Of a stretch of DNA of 64,000 nucleotides, positions 25,801 to 34,124 are shown piece after piece. The position numbers were made by a program, and so were the translations under genes. The DNA lies in contig CAZJYI010000036.1 of the NCBI GenBank assembly GCA_964550025.1, positions 16,024 through 80,023 of the forward strand. Reading direction: 5' to 3'. This stretch comes from CAZJYI01 sp964550025 (lineage in GTDB: Bacteria > Verrucomicrobiota > Kiritimatiellia > UBA8416 > CAYOBW01). Numbering within the stretch: position 1 is the stretch's first letter; every line of letters begins with the position of its first letter. The notes below the pieces were generated by a model. The model saw only the letters and a program-made list of their open reading frames with translations. It was not told where the DNA came from and ran no database searches.

Positions 25801-25879
25801 CCGCAAGCGCGGACAGTTGCAGAAGGTAGGTTGCCGCACCGATGAACGTGGCGATCCGTCTGCTGCAAGAAGGGTTCAT
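22856..25879 (-). CDS. Secreted alpha/alpha-barrel glycoside hydrolase-like protein with chitobiase-C and PA14 domains
   Basis: 1007 residues with a signal peptide (1-27). Residues about 40-290 form a beta-sandwich N-domain. Residues about 300-720 form an (alpha/alpha)6 barrel like MGH1/GH63/GH95-type proteins (WSLYFMYFTHTGEGYEMYPH, NNFMGLHLWDSWVYTAMGSW, LPDNFGTTWYSPGVWMN). Near residue 810 there is a chitobiase/hexosaminidase C-terminal fold (LRYSTDGRDPG), and residues about 865-1000 form a PA14 domain (EGFIRVPEDGLYNFTVRSDDGSRLVIDG), which usually binds carbohydrate. It is first in the minus-strand locus and abuts the transporter fusion with no spacer. A candidate operator lies 43 bp upstream. 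The exact GH family and specificity are not clear to me. Confidence 0.75.
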   Translation of the reverse strand: MNPSCSRRIATFIGAATYLLQLSALAAPPWTDYCKMLARDIEGKQYAFIAGNHMYYIGGKVDTKWRPREHETIGFTHPMFRDGRARGFGIATGAGGTGHDKFGWEFWNHIRGAYGTVMIDGQRFKHPRPTSMVWRPDRVTCNYEVGGVRITETKFISRDDVLCTIIAADKPVEIEFEGHSFVNPGKYPTFDGDKPGQVFSRERTARGRFDKRNNAIHITEGGTVLTKPAWKDPAVVGRIMYDGMSVVLSADQPVRSPTIKRDNEGRQVYRFTLSCEPGKPGALTYAMDDDYGAAVRRTTAVLENPAAALTAKAAWFNDLLNRQIPYFRCSDDVAVKTYYYLWSLYFMYFTHTGEGYEMYPHTQTAINNFMGLHLWDSWVYTAMGSWVVDRDAWGYGNVLSWKFMVPFKDKNNGLPDNFGTTWYSPGVWMNLVGSVELSWDMYLKSGDRQFLNTVYNELFRPLYWDHNGPQASMGIELNALRDLIRMARELGQTDDIPHWQAMHPRMLKGFKTHWGAYRPNFYAPKGSPWKDIWHLASMMCDEMPREWVNAQCDDWVMNTEAGFLGPVSLRIRPPDCPPNGVFRVSTISTWLAVEGMFRHHRDWDAVFITLNHINGMNKDFGFPVAPECWDPNDKPWGSLYYNWDGPITDLILKRLAGIQYSIPDQTFMVCDHMPEAWDSLEVQVPIARGGSVDWVLVRVEQKQTKRDARKSVTVRNNPLRKLVIEPWLADRDIVSSVRDAATSSPGHHRFTYTDTSDKNLAIELGETKVVRRTLAALTPKERIFGESTTVNVINLEPNTILRYSTDGRDPGASAPECSGPITLRKTTDLKLRAFTRDGVARSPMSVTFTKAELLPASSPESTKPGLSYRLFKGKWKQIPDMSTLTADRTGVAEDLDIAEIAGQKEDFAMQLEGFIRVPEDGLYNFTVRSDDGSRLVIDGRTVVELDVLCARDAWSGDGTIALKKGLHPVRIDYFQTGNHITLRVSASANGGPHTPIPSDMLFHEGGK

Positions 25880-25921
25880 CCGAAGTTCCTTTGGCTTGCG
25901 CTAACCTAGGTCAAAGTCGCC

Positions 25922-25939
25922 TCGGACACAATGTTCGGA
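25922..25939 (-). promoter_or_regulatory. Candidate operator, copy 1 (TCGGACACAATGTTCGGA)
   Basis: Eighteen bases upstream of the minus-strand glycan locus that match two other copies (26072 and 28547) at T-Y-GGACA, at the A in position 10 and at the TT in positions 13-14. An AraC regulator is encoded nearby at 27616. The 321-bp gap 25880-26200 holds this copy, copy 2 and the ribosome-binding sites of the divergent genes; nothing else is recognised. Confidence 0.42.
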
Positions 25940-26071
25940 TGCGCCGAGCTTTTGTCGCATCCCGCCGCCGGATGTGTCGCGGAAACACGCCGTCGGCCAT
26001 CCCTATCTCACCGGAAGGGAGACCCCAAGCTCCTCAGACGGGCACCATTGCCACGTCTCCCCATGTCGCAT

Positions 26072-26089
26072 TTGGACAACAACTTGGCG
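26072..26089 (+). promoter_or_regulatory. Candidate operator, copy 2 (TTGGACAACAACTTGGCG)
   Basis: Second copy of the 18-bp motif, 112 bp upstream of the secreted beta-helix gene. Together with copy 1 it sits in the divergent intergenic region, so one regulator could control both directions. Confidence 0.42.
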
Positions 26090-26200
26090 GCGTCAGACAT
26101 GGCCCGATTCGTGGTGTTGACGGTATGTTTGGTTTCTGGCTGGTATCACGTTGATTGCCGCTAGGGGACAAAAGCGCGTGAAGCAAGAAGGGGGAGAGTC

Positions 26201-27499
26201 ATGCACTTACCATTGAAGATCCCGCGGGTCATGTTTGTCTTTTTACTGATAGCCGGTGCGGTGCAGGCGGACTTCATCAGTTGGGATGGCAGCAGCAGTG
26301 ATGACTGGATGGTAGCGGACAACTGGCAGGGCAACAATATACCCGATGCGGACGATACGGCGCGCGTCTGGACGGACTCTCCGAACGCTACCGTGCTTCA
26401 CTCCGGAGACAGCCTGACTCTGCAACAGCTCTGGGTTGCGCACGCCGGCGGCGCGGGGGCCACCGGAAACCTGACCATCCAAGCCGGCGCTGACATAGCG
26501 GTCAGCGGTGTTATCGATGTAAACAACGCCGGGGTCCTCACGTGCAATGGGGAACTGAATGCCAACGACTACTTCAGAACATGGAGCAATGCCGTGGTCC
26601 ATCTGCATGACGATCCAGCTGTTGCGATCGACGTCGTGGTGGCTCCAGGCAAGGCCATTCAGGTGAATGACTACTCGACTTTCAATCTCGGCGCGGATGT
26701 TGCGGTGTCTGCACCAAGCATCTGGTTCAACAACTCATCGACCTGTGCGTTTGCCTCCGCCAGTGCCTTTACCGGCGATGTGTGGGTGAGAAATTCCGCC
26801 AACGCCTCGATCAGCGGTGTCGCAACGGGCACCGTGACAATGCAGGATTTCGCCACGGCCACACTTGACGGGGACATAACGGGCAATGTGAGGGTATGGG
26901 ATGATTCGGGAGTCGTTATTGAGGGGACGGTGACCGGCAACCTGGAGATCGGTTCAACTAACGGGCTCAACCGTATCGGCGAAACCGGCTTCATCCTGGG
27001 GAATTGCCAGTTGAGCACCGGTGACACGCTGGTCATCGCAGGCACGGTCACCAACGGGGTCTTCGGCTGCAATCAGACCGGAGAAGCCGTCATAGAATCG
27101 ACGGCGAGGATCTACTCCACAGGCAACGACTGCTGGCTCTACAACACCGCCAAAGTCACCTGGATGGCGGGAGCGACTGGCGCCGTCGGCACAATATGGG
27201 CGGATCGCACCGGGAATGGCAGCTATACTGATGAGGTCCGCTATACCGGCTCTGCTGATCTGAATGTCGATTTTACGGCCTATGACTCCGGGACCCATGG
27301 TTCGACGCTTGAGGTCAAGTTGGTCAGTGACACCCAGAATGACTTCACAGGCGGCAACGGATTCGGATCCAATGTCGCGTTCTGGAATAGCGGTGTTGAG
27401 CATACCGATATCACCTATCTCGGCAACGGCGCATTTCGCATCAACAACATCCCTGCTTCGCCCGCAGCGAATCAAGGGACCGTGTTCTTGATCCGGTAA
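26201..27499 (+). CDS. Secreted beta-helix-like surface protein
   Basis: 432 residues with a signal peptide (about 1-24, ending AGAVQA). The opening FISWDGSSSDDWMVADNWQGN matches the 'W-G...W....NW' start common in autotransporter-type and PEP-CTERM-associated beta-helix proteins. The body repeats short strand-turn units with Asn/Gly/Thr turns (NLTIQAGADIAVSGVIDVNNAG, GNVRVWDDSGVVIEGTVTGN). No PEP-CTERM, LPXTG or autotransporter barrel is visible at the C-terminus. GGGGGAG precedes the ATG. It is transcribed away from the glycan locus, with two candidate operator copies in the shared upstream region. Likely an extracellular adhesion or glycan-contact protein; function not assigned. Confidence 0.7.
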   Translation: MHLPLKIPRVMFVFLLIAGAVQADFISWDGSSSDDWMVADNWQGNNIPDADDTARVWTDSPNATVLHSGDSLTLQQLWVAHAGGAGATGNLTIQAGADIAVSGVIDVNNAGVLTCNGELNANDYFRTWSNAVVHLHDDPAVAIDVVVAPGKAIQVNDYSTFNLGADVAVSAPSIWFNNSSTCAFASASAFTGDVWVRNSANASISGVATGTVTMQDFATATLDGDITGNVRVWDDSGVVIEGTVTGNLEIGSTNGLNRIGETGFILGNCQLSTGDTLVIAGTVTNGVFGCNQTGEAVIESTARIYSTGNDCWLYNTAKVTWMAGATGAVGTIWADRTGNGSYTDEVRYTGSADLNVDFTAYDSGTHGSTLEVKLVSDTQNDFTGGNGFGSNVAFWNSGVEHTDITYLGNGAFRINNIPASPAANQGTVFLIR

Positions 27500-27500
27500 T

Positions 27501-27520
27501 CCGCCTGTTCGCACGGGCGG
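27501..27520 (+). terminator. Stem-loop after the beta-helix gene
   Basis: CCGCCTGT and ACGGGCGG pair (one G-T pair) around a 4-base loop, directly after the stop codon of the gene ending at 27499. There is no T-tract, so terminator activity is uncertain. Confidence 0.4.
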
Positions 27521-27615
27521 GATGGGATCGAGTGAGCGGGTGGAGTAAGACCGCCCGAACTTCGTATTGCCTGCTGTCGCGATACAGTCTACTCTCGCAT
27601 CCGGAGTTCATTCCC

Positions 27616-28473
27616 ATGGCCATTCGAGACGAGTTGTTCTGCATACCGGATCCCTGCCGGGATCAACACCTTCCCATGGTTCCCACCTTCGCTGCTCCCT
27701 TCAAACGGCACGGGATCCGCGGCGCAGGGATTCACGAGGTGGTCGAACCGTATGAGATCCGTCGATTGGGCGTCCCCTGGCACATTGCCCTGATTTCGTT
27801 TGCCGGGAAGGCAACGTTTGAATGCAAGGGGAAACGCGGCGTGATTCAGGCCGGCGAGCTCTGGGTGGGGCCGGCTGAGACATCCTATGACTACAAAGCC
27901 ACGGGTTCATGGAACTTCATCTCGGCGGCACTCTTCAAAACAGAGGCGTTCGCACACCTTGAAGACTCTTTTACACACCGCAAACTGCTGTTTGAACCGA
28001 CACACCTGGTCTCCGCCGTAGAAGCTTACCTGTACGAAGCATCGTTCGCGCCGAACATCAAGGAGAAAGCGGCGCTGGCCATGGCTGAGTACATCAGTGC
28101 GGGTATCGCAAGGGAGCTCGACGTGGAGGACGGCAGCGCGTGCGGCCGAACACGGCACCGGCTGAACCGCCTCTGGGAGGCCGTCCACGCCAGCCCGGAC
28201 GGAAACTGGACTCTAAAGGAGCTGGCCGCCCGGATGCACGTGTCGACGCGGCAGTTTCAGCGCCTCATGCGTGAGCACTACGGCGTAACGACCGAGAAAC
28301 TGCTTGTCCGCATCCGCATGGAACATGCCCGGGAACTGCTGGTGGGGACCGACCTTTCCATGGCTATGATCGCCGACAAGGTCGGCTACGGAAGTGTCTA
28401 CTCCTTCTCCAAAGCCTTCAAACGCTATTTCGACACTCCGCCCGGAAGCTGCCGCCGCCGGGCACTTGTGTAG
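27616..28473 (+). CDS. AraC-family transcriptional regulator
   Basis: 286 residues from the ATG at 27616; an in-frame ATG at 27532 would add 28 residues of non-domain sequence. The N-terminal part (about 20-150) is a cupin-like sensor region (ALISFAGKATFECKGKRGVIQAGELWVGPA). The C-terminal 100 residues are a double helix-turn-helix: WTLKELAARMHVSTRQFQRLMREHYG, then the second HTH DLSMAMIADKVGYGSVYSFSKAFKRYF. AraC regulators with this layout usually activate sugar-use genes on binding a sugar. Position between the glycan locus and the CotH gene, with three copies of a shared 18-bp motif around it, suggests it controls those units. The inducer is unknown. Confidence 0.88.
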   Translation: MAIRDELFCIPDPCRDQHLPMVPTFAAPFKRHGIRGAGIHEVVEPYEIRRLGVPWHIALISFAGKATFECKGKRGVIQAGELWVGPAETSYDYKATGSWNFISAALFKTEAFAHLEDSFTHRKLLFEPTHLVSAVEAYLYEASFAPNIKEKAALAMAEYISAGIARELDVEDGSACGRTRHRLNRLWEAVHASPDGNWTLKELAARMHVSTRQFQRLMREHYGVTTEKLLVRIRMEHARELLVGTDLSMAMIADKVGYGSVYSFSKAFKRYFDTPPGSCRRRALV

Positions 28474-28487
28474 CCTCAGAGGGGCTT

Positions 28488-28515
28488 GATGTGGAACCTG
28501 GGATGTGGGATGAGG
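28488..28515 (+). repeat. Heptanucleotide array, 4 units, GATGTGG family
   Basis: Units GATGTGG, AACCTGG, GATGTGG, GATGAGG lie just after the AraC gene. The unit is close to the GATNCGG/TCCCGCA family found within the PQQ gene at 6696-9854. Confidence 0.65.
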
Positions 28516-28546
28516 CGGTCCGAAACGCGCTCCTTCCACGGCGCGT

Positions 28547-28564
28547 TCGGACATCATATTGGCG
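28547..28564 (+). promoter_or_regulatory. Candidate operator, copy 3 (TCGGACATCATATTGGCG)
   Basis: Third copy of the 18-bp motif, 69 bp upstream of the CotH-family gene start. It differs from copy 2 at only four positions. Confidence 0.45.
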
Positions 28565-28633
28565 CGCTGGGCCATTGCCGTCCACGCCGGGCATGCGTAA
28601 TCTGCGTCATGCTTTGAACCAGGGGCTTCTGTA

Positions 28634-31600
28634 ATGGACATTGAGTGTCGAGACGACCCGGCAGGGAAGATGTCCGCCACCATTCCAGCTCTCCTGTCGG
28701 CTACGCTGCTGGCCTGCACCGCATGGGCCGACAGCGCACGTCCCCCGTTTGCGGTGACGAGGGGGGTGACACCGCCCCCCCTGAGAGTCGCCACTTTCGA
28801 GGTACTCTCGCCGGACGCGGCGCAGTACCGGATCGAGTGGAACAGCAGATTCGACGAGATCTACGGGATCGACGGCACCGCCGATCTTCGAAGGGAATGG
28901 AAACCCGTCGCCACAGGAATTCCGTCGACACCACCGAAGAACACCTATGTCATGCTCCGTCCCGGTCGGAGTTTTGAGGCCTTCCGTGTCCGCGGAGAGG
29001 TCCGCCGGGGCGTGTTCATCAACGAGTTCATGGCGAGTAGCTCGAACAGCGGACTCGAGGACCCCGACGAGCCGGGCGAGTACCCGGACTGGATCGAGCT
29101 GTACAACAACAGCACCGAGACGGTTGACATTTCCGGCTGGTACATGACGGACGATCCGGACGCCCCCGACGGATTTCGGATTCCAAACGGGGCGGTTCCC
29201 GCACTCGGCTTTCTTCTCCTCTGTGCCGACGATGATCCGGAACAGGGCGCCAGGCATCTCGGGTTCAGACTGTCGGCCGGAGGCGGGGTCATCGGCCTGA
29301 GCTCCAACGGCGTCACCTTCGTCGACTGCGTTTCCTACAGCGCGCGAAACGAGGATGTATCCTACGGCCGATATCCCGACGGTACAGCAACCTGGATGAG
29401 TATGACGAACGCATCTCCCGCCGCCCCCAATCAGAGCGGATACCTCGGCGACGTGCAGGACACGAAATTCAGTGTCGACCGCGGCTTCTTTACAAACGCT
29501 TTCGCGCTGGCCATCACGAGTGCAACCACGGATGCGACGATCTACTACACCACGGATTTCAGCGAGCCGACCACAAGCAACGGTATCCTGTACACCAGTC
29601 CCATCACCATCACCAATACGACCTGCCTGCGCGCGGCGGCGTTCAAGGATGGATGGCAGGCCACCGACATCGACACGCATACGTACATCTTCGTTGATGA
29701 TGTCTTGAGTCAGCCCGATGATCCGCCGGGCTGGCCGGACGCGTGGAGAGTCGACAACCCGCTGTTCCCACCCGACGCTCTCTACGGCATGGACCCCGCC
29801 GTTACGGGCGCCTACACGCGAGAACAACTGGCGAACAGCCTGCTTGCGATTCATTCCGTATCCATCGTCACCGACATGGACAACCTCTTCCACCCCGACA
29901 CGGGCATCTACACCCACCCCGAGCAGCGCGACCTCGCAGGTGAGAGGCCCTGCTCGGTGGAGTGGATCCAGCCCGACGGCCGTCCTGGCATCGGCGTGAA
30001 CTGCGGCCTGCGCATCCAGGGGAACTGGGCGCGCATGTTCGCGAAGAAGCGTCCCTTCCGCCTGCTGTTCAAATCAGCGTACGGTCCCTCAACGCTGGAC
30101 TACCCCGTATTCCCCGCCAACAGCGCGACCGACTCGTTCAACACGCTCGTACTGCGGTCCAATGCCCAGGGCGATCCGGAAACACAGATTGAGGATGAGT
30201 TCTCTCGACGCGCGGTGATGAGCATGGGGCACCCACAGAGCCACGGCACCTACGTACACCTCTATGTCAACGGCCTCTACTGGGGGCTCTACAATCCCGT
30301 GGAGCGGCCCATGGCCGCGTACTGTGAGGAGTACCTCGGCGGGGATCGAGAAGATTGGGATTCCCACAACGGCGATGGCCGCACGGGAGGCGTCGACGGC
30401 AACCTGGATGCCTGGAACCAGCTGAACACACTGATCGCGACGGGGCTGACCGACAACGTGTCGTACCAGAGGATCCAGGGGAACAACGAAGACGGCACGG
30501 CCAACCCAGCCTACCCCCGTTACCTCGACCTGGACAACTACATCGACTACGTCCTGTTCAACTTCTGGGGGAACACGGCCGACTGGCCGAAGGCCGGCGT
30601 GAATTGGTATGGCGCACGGTACCGTCCGGGAGACAGCACGGGCTACAAGTTCTTCGTCTGGGACGCCGAGGCGGTATTCAATATCGGCAATGAAACGGCG
30701 GTCACCAACATCCCGGCGCACGCGCATGCCGCGCTGAAACAGAATGCCGAATACCGACTCGGGTTCGCCGACCACGCGCACCGACACCTGTTCAAAGACG
30801 GCGTGCTCACACCTGAAAAGGCCTCGTGTCTCTACACGCAACTGATGGCGGAAGCCGGGGCGTTCATCAAGCTGGACGAGGCGCGCTGGTCGGGATGGAC
30901 CAACACCACGACCGGCGAGAAGTGGATCTCGACCACGAGGTACAACACTCGTGTGAACCACATCCTGAACCACTACCTGCCGGATCGTACGGCAACGGTG
31001 CTCGACCAGTTCCGCAACGCCGGACTCTATCCCCTGACCGCCGCTCCCGTCTTCCACATCGACGGCGCCCAGCAGCACGGTGGGAGCATCACCTCCGGCA
31101 ACATGCTCTCCATGACGAGTGCTACGTCCGACGCGATGTACTACACGCTCGACGGCGCCGACCCGCGGGAATATGGAACCGGCTACACCAACGGCACACG
31201 CTTCGCGACGAACGTCCCCCTGACCCGCACCACCTACGTCCGGGCACGCAGCTTCTCCGCCACGAACGGCTGGAGCGCGCTGAACGAGGCGGTATACACT
31301 CTCGACACGCCATCGCCGCTGAGAGTCACCGAGATCATGTACCATCCACGTGACCCGCAGGCGGGAACCGTGGAGACGAACTACGCCGCCGGTGATTTCG
31401 AGTTCATCGAGCTCAAGAACACGGGCGGTTCGACCATCGGGCTCGCAGGCCTGGCCTTTGTTGACGGAATCCGGTTCGAGTTTTCCGAAGCGACTGTCGC
31501 AACGTTGGCACCGGGCGAGCATGCCGTCCTGGTCAGGAGCTTCCAGGCGTTCACGAATCGATATGCCAACTGGGCGAACATCACGATTGCCGGCACCTAT

Positions 31601-31849
31601 CACGGCAGGTTCCATCGTCCCGTTGGCTCGCTTGCGAACGAAGGCGAAGACCTGCGGTTGGAGGATGGGCTGGGCCGGGATATCCAGTTCTTTGGTTACG
31701 AAGACGACTGGTTCCCAGGCACGGCGGGCAACGGCTACTCCCTTACGATTATTGACCCCACGGGCAGTCTGGAGAATTGGAGTTCCAAGCAGGGATGGCG
31801 TCCTTCGTCTCATATCGATGGTTCGCCGGGCGAGGACGACAGCAACTGA
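28634..31849 (+). CDS. Secreted CotH-family protein with lamin-tail and chitobiase-like domains
   Basis: About 1071 residues; the ATG at 28670 is an alternative start that gives a shorter, cleaner signal peptide (MSATIPALLSATLLACTAWA). Domains in order: a lamin-tail domain (about 130-230; VFINEFMASSSNSG, YPDWIELYNNS, VDISGWYMTDDP), a chitobiase-type fold (ATIYYTTDFSEPT), a CotH kinase-like core (about 430-760; RFRLL-type start, HLYVNGLYWGLYNPVERP, NYIDYVLFNFWGNTADWP, KFFVWDAEAVFN), a second chitobiase-type fold (MYYTLDGADPR) and a C-terminal lamin-tail domain (FEFIELKNTGGSTIGLAGL). CotH proteins phosphorylate secreted proteins in spore formers; in these long surface versions the kinase role is untested. 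A candidate operator precedes it. Confidence 0.85.
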   Translation: MDIECRDDPAGKMSATIPALLSATLLACTAWADSARPPFAVTRGVTPPPLRVATFEVLSPDAAQYRIEWNSRFDEIYGIDGTADLRREWKPVATGIPSTPPKNTYVMLRPGRSFEAFRVRGEVRRGVFINEFMASSSNSGLEDPDEPGEYPDWIELYNNSTETVDISGWYMTDDPDAPDGFRIPNGAVPALGFLLLCADDDPEQGARHLGFRLSAGGGVIGLSSNGVTFVDCVSYSARNEDVSYGRYPDGTATWMSMTNASPAAPNQSGYLGDVQDTKFSVDRGFFTNAFALAITSATTDATIYYTTDFSEPTTSNGILYTSPITITNTTCLRAAAFKDGWQATDIDTHTYIFVDDVLSQPDDPPGWPDAWRVDNPLFPPDALYGMDPAVTGAYTREQLANSLLAIHSVSIVTDMDNLFHPDTGIYTHPEQRDLAGERPCSVEWIQPDGRPGIGVNCGLRIQGNWARMFAKKRPFRLLFKSAYGPSTLDYPVFPANSATDSFNTLVLRSNAQGDPETQIEDEFSRRAVMSMGHPQSHGTYVHLYVNGLYWGLYNPVERPMAAYCEEYLGGDREDWDSHNGDGRTGGVDGNLDAWNQLNTLIATGLTDNVSYQRIQGNNEDGTANPAYPRYLDLDNYIDYVLFNFWGNTADWPKAGVNWYGARYRPGDSTGYKFFVWDAEAVFNIGNETAVTNIPAHAHAALKQNAEYRLGFADHAHRHLFKDGVLTPEKASCLYTQLMAEAGAFIKLDEARWSGWTNTTTGEKWISTTRYNTRVNHILNHYLPDRTATVLDQFRNAGLYPLTAAPVFHIDGAQQHGGSITSGNMLSMTSATSDAMYYTLDGADPREYGTGYTNGTRFATNVPLTRTTYVRARSFSATNGWSALNEAVYTLDTPSPLRVTEIMYHPRDPQAGTVETNYAAGDFEFIELKNTGGSTIGLAGLAFVDGIRFEFSEATVATLAPGEHAVLVRSFQAFTNRYANWANITIAGTYHGRFHRPVGSLANEGEDLRLEDGLGRDIQFFGYEDDWFPGTAGNGYSLTIIDPTGSLENWSSKQGWRPSSHIDGSPGEDDSN

Positions 31850-32173
31850 ACGCGTCACGGGATGCGTCTCCCCCGCCCGGGCCAGCGTCATCCCCGCCAA
31901 CGCCTCGCCGGCGACCCGTCGTTCCACGCGCCGCGACACGCCTGCAAGAAAGTGCTTCGCAACCCATACGGCAAGCCCTATGCTCATTCCGGCTGACAGG
32001 AGAGACCGGAGTAGTCCGCATTGGCGCGGGAGACTGAGACCCCGGCCAACGTGCTGATGCACGTCAATGGACGGCGGAGGTCAACTTGACCGCGCTCTGG
32101 CTACATCGCTCGCTCAGGCATGACACGCAAGACGGTACGGGTGGCTGATATGGGGAAGCACTAAGGAGCAGGA
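31850..32173. other. 324-bp intergenic stretch, nothing recognised
   Basis: Between the CotH-family gene and the alpha/beta hydrolase. Base composition is like that of the neighbours. I see no RNA gene, clear promoter or long palindrome. AAGGAG at the end is the ribosome-binding site of the next gene. Confidence 0.5.
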
Positions 32174-32941
32174 ATGAAACTGGTACGGAGAGCACGAATT
32201 CCAGCGATGGTTCTTGTCACCTGCCTCACGGTTCTCGGGCAGGAAGATGTGGCCGACATACCTTCCAAGAAGCTCTCGGCGGGCGGCGATGCCAACAAGA
32301 GCTACTTTCTGATCGGCCCGGGTGGCGATCAGAAGCAACCGGACGAAGGGTATAAGCTGCTTGTCGTGCTGCCTGGCGGCGACGGGTCAGAGGCTTTCCA
32401 TCCCTTTGTCAAACGGATGTACAAGCACGGAGTTCCGGCCGGCTATCTCGCAGCCCAGCTCGTGGCGGTCAAGTGGACGCCACAACAGCAGATAGTGTGG
32501 CCTCACAAAGCGAACAAAGTCACCAGGATGAAGTTTGGAACGGAAGCGTTTGTTGAAGCCGTTGTTGCCGATATCAGCAAACAACACAAGATCAATCCCG
32601 GCCACATTTTCACGTTGTCCTGGTCGTCCAGCGGACCTGCCGCGTATGCGACATCCCTTCAACAGAAGACGGCAATCACGGGTTCGTATGTTGCCATGTC
32701 CGTCTACAACAGGAAATACCTACCCTCTTTGTCGCGGGCAAGAGGGCATGCTTACTACATTGAGCATTCACCAGACGACAAGGTCTGTCCATTCTGGATG
32801 GCAGAGAAGGCCAAGAAGGAACTCGCGGCCGCGAAAGCTAAAGTGGCCTTCTCGAAGTATGATGGCGGGCACGGGTGGCGAGGCAACGTTTACGGACGTA
32901 TACAAAAAGCGATTGCGTGGCTGGAAGAGAATACGAAATAG
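32174..32941 (+). CDS. Secreted alpha/beta hydrolase (esterase-like)
   Basis: 255 residues with a signal peptide (1-22, ending LTVLG). Alpha/beta-hydrolase features: the oxyanion strand LLVVLPGGDGS, a nucleophile elbow TLSWSSSGPAAYA (Ser in a S-x-S-x-G variant of G-x-S-x-G), an acidic loop HSPDDKVCP and a catalytic-type His in DGGHGW. Size and order match poly(3-hydroxybutyrate) depolymerase/feruloyl-esterase-like proteins. AAGGAG lies 6-8 bp ahead of the start. It converges with the nitrilase gene with only 21 bp between. It could remove acyl groups from glycans, but the substrate is inferred from context only. Confidence 0.75.
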   Translation: MKLVRRARIPAMVLVTCLTVLGQEDVADIPSKKLSAGGDANKSYFLIGPGGDQKQPDEGYKLLVVLPGGDGSEAFHPFVKRMYKHGVPAGYLAAQLVAVKWTPQQQIVWPHKANKVTRMKFGTEAFVEAVVADISKQHKINPGHIFTLSWSSSGPAAYATSLQQKTAITGSYVAMSVYNRKYLPSLSRARGHAYYIEHSPDDKVCPFWMAEKAKKELAAAKAKVAFSKYDGGHGWRGNVYGRIQKAIAWLEENTK

Positions 32942-32962
32942 GACGTCGGCATCGGATGTCTC

Positions 32963-33817
32963 CTATTCCGGTTTGAGATCCTTCCGGGCCTTCATTTCTT
33001 CAACCATCCGCTGCCAGTGCGCTGCAAGGAAGGTCGGGTTCCTCATGCTATCGAGAATGTAGGAGCGGTCCGCGCGTGAGAGGTCGAGAACCGACGTGAT
33101 CATCTCCTCCCGGTAAAACCCCGCTTCCGCCAGCGGTATGCCGCTCGGTTCACGAATGAAGGACGATCCACTCGAAGTCTGTTTACCGTCGGGGGCCTCG
33201 CCGACCGTATTGGCAACGCAATGGAAGATCTTCGTGTTCGGCCCCACGGGCTGCTGCGCGCGTCCCGACGTCCGTTTCCAGCAGACGGCCTCGATCTCGT
33301 CCGAGCTGCACGAAGGCTGGAACAGAATCCGCGCGCCCGCCATCGCCGGGATACGGTAGAGCTCGGGGTGCCGCCCGTCGCGACAGATGACAAGCGTGCA
33401 GAGGATCCCGTCTATCTCGAAAAGCGCGAGCTTGTCGCCGCCGCGACAGTACTTCCGTTCATCGCGCCCCGCCATGTTCACCTTGGCATACTCGTACACG
33501 ATCTCACCGCCGGGACTGATGACGTGAGCCACGTTCAGATGCCGATCGGTCGTCTTGCGAATCGTGCCGGCAATGACCCAGATGTCATGCTCGGCCGCCG
33601 CCGCGCAGGCCTGGGCAAGGGACTCCTCAACGCGCGCCTGGTCAAGCTCTTGGATGTACGGGAAGTAGTAACTCGTCAGATTGGCCTCCGGAAACAACAC
33701 CACCCGACTCCCGCAATCCGCGGCCGCGCGGATGTAACGGAGTGTGCGTTCAAGGTTGAAATCAAGGGGCTTCGCCCAGTGCATCTGGACGCATGAGACT
33801 TGCAGTGCTTCTGTCAT
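32963..33817 (-). CDS. Carbon-nitrogen hydrolase (nitrilase superfamily amidohydrolase)
   Basis: 284 residues from the ATG at 33817 (MTEALQVSCVQMHW), which has GGAG upstream. The Glu-Lys-Cys triad is visible: Glu in VVLFPEANLTSYY, Lys in YAKVNMAGRDE, Cys in LVICRDGRHPE. Length and layout fit aliphatic amidase/N-carbamoyl-hydrolase relatives. The reading frame stays open upstream into the remnant of a PQQ-type exported protein (33818-34081). A longer translation would place a signal peptide and about 85 unrelated residues in front of the enzyme. Last gene of a probable EIIA-CBS, SLC13 transporter, VOC, nitrilase operon. The substrate is unknown. Confidence 0.82.
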   Translation of the reverse strand: MTEALQVSCVQMHWAKPLDFNLERTLRYIRAAADCGSRVVLFPEANLTSYYFPYIQELDQARVEESLAQACAAAAEHDIWVIAGTIRKTTDRHLNVAHVISPGGEIVYEYAKVNMAGRDERKYCRGGDKLALFEIDGILCTLVICRDGRHPELYRIPAMAGARILFQPSCSSDEIEAVCWKRTSGRAQQPVGPNTKIFHCVANTVGEAPDGKQTSSGSSFIREPSGIPLAEAGFYREEMITSVLDLSRADRSYILDSMRNPTFLAAHWQRMVEEMKARKDLKPE

Positions 33818-34081
33818 CGATCTACTCCGTCCTTTGCCTTCCGCATCCTCGGTCGAGGTGACAAAGACCTTCCCGGCTACGACGATCGGGCTCCCATTGC
33901 CAGGCATCTTCACCGGCACTTTCCACTTCACGTGCTCGGTCTCACTCCACCTGACCGGTGCCCCGGGCTCCGGCGAGATCCCGTCAAAGGTAGGGCCGCG
34001 AAAGGCCGGCCAATCGCCGGCCGGTGAGATGATCGCCCACAACAGGGCAACCGGCACGAGAAATGCAGGTCGACGTTTCAT
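33818..34081 (-). pseudogene. N-terminal remnant of an exported PQQ/BamB-type beta-propeller protein, in frame with the nitrilase
   Basis: From an ATG at 34081 the frame encodes MKRRPAFLVPVALLWAI, a signal peptide, then DWPAFRGPTFDGIS, which is the standard opening of PQQ-type outer-membrane propeller proteins ('WPxFRGPxxxG'). WKVPVKMPGNGSPIVVAGK, the first blade, follows. Homology stops after about 75 residues, where the nitrilase start region begins, with no stop codon between. I read it as a large in-frame deletion of a longer gene. A true exported fusion protein is the alternative. Confidence 0.6.
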
Positions 34082-34124
34082 GTCGAAAGTGCCAAAACTC
34101 AGAATCAGGTCTCTCTGCATCCCA

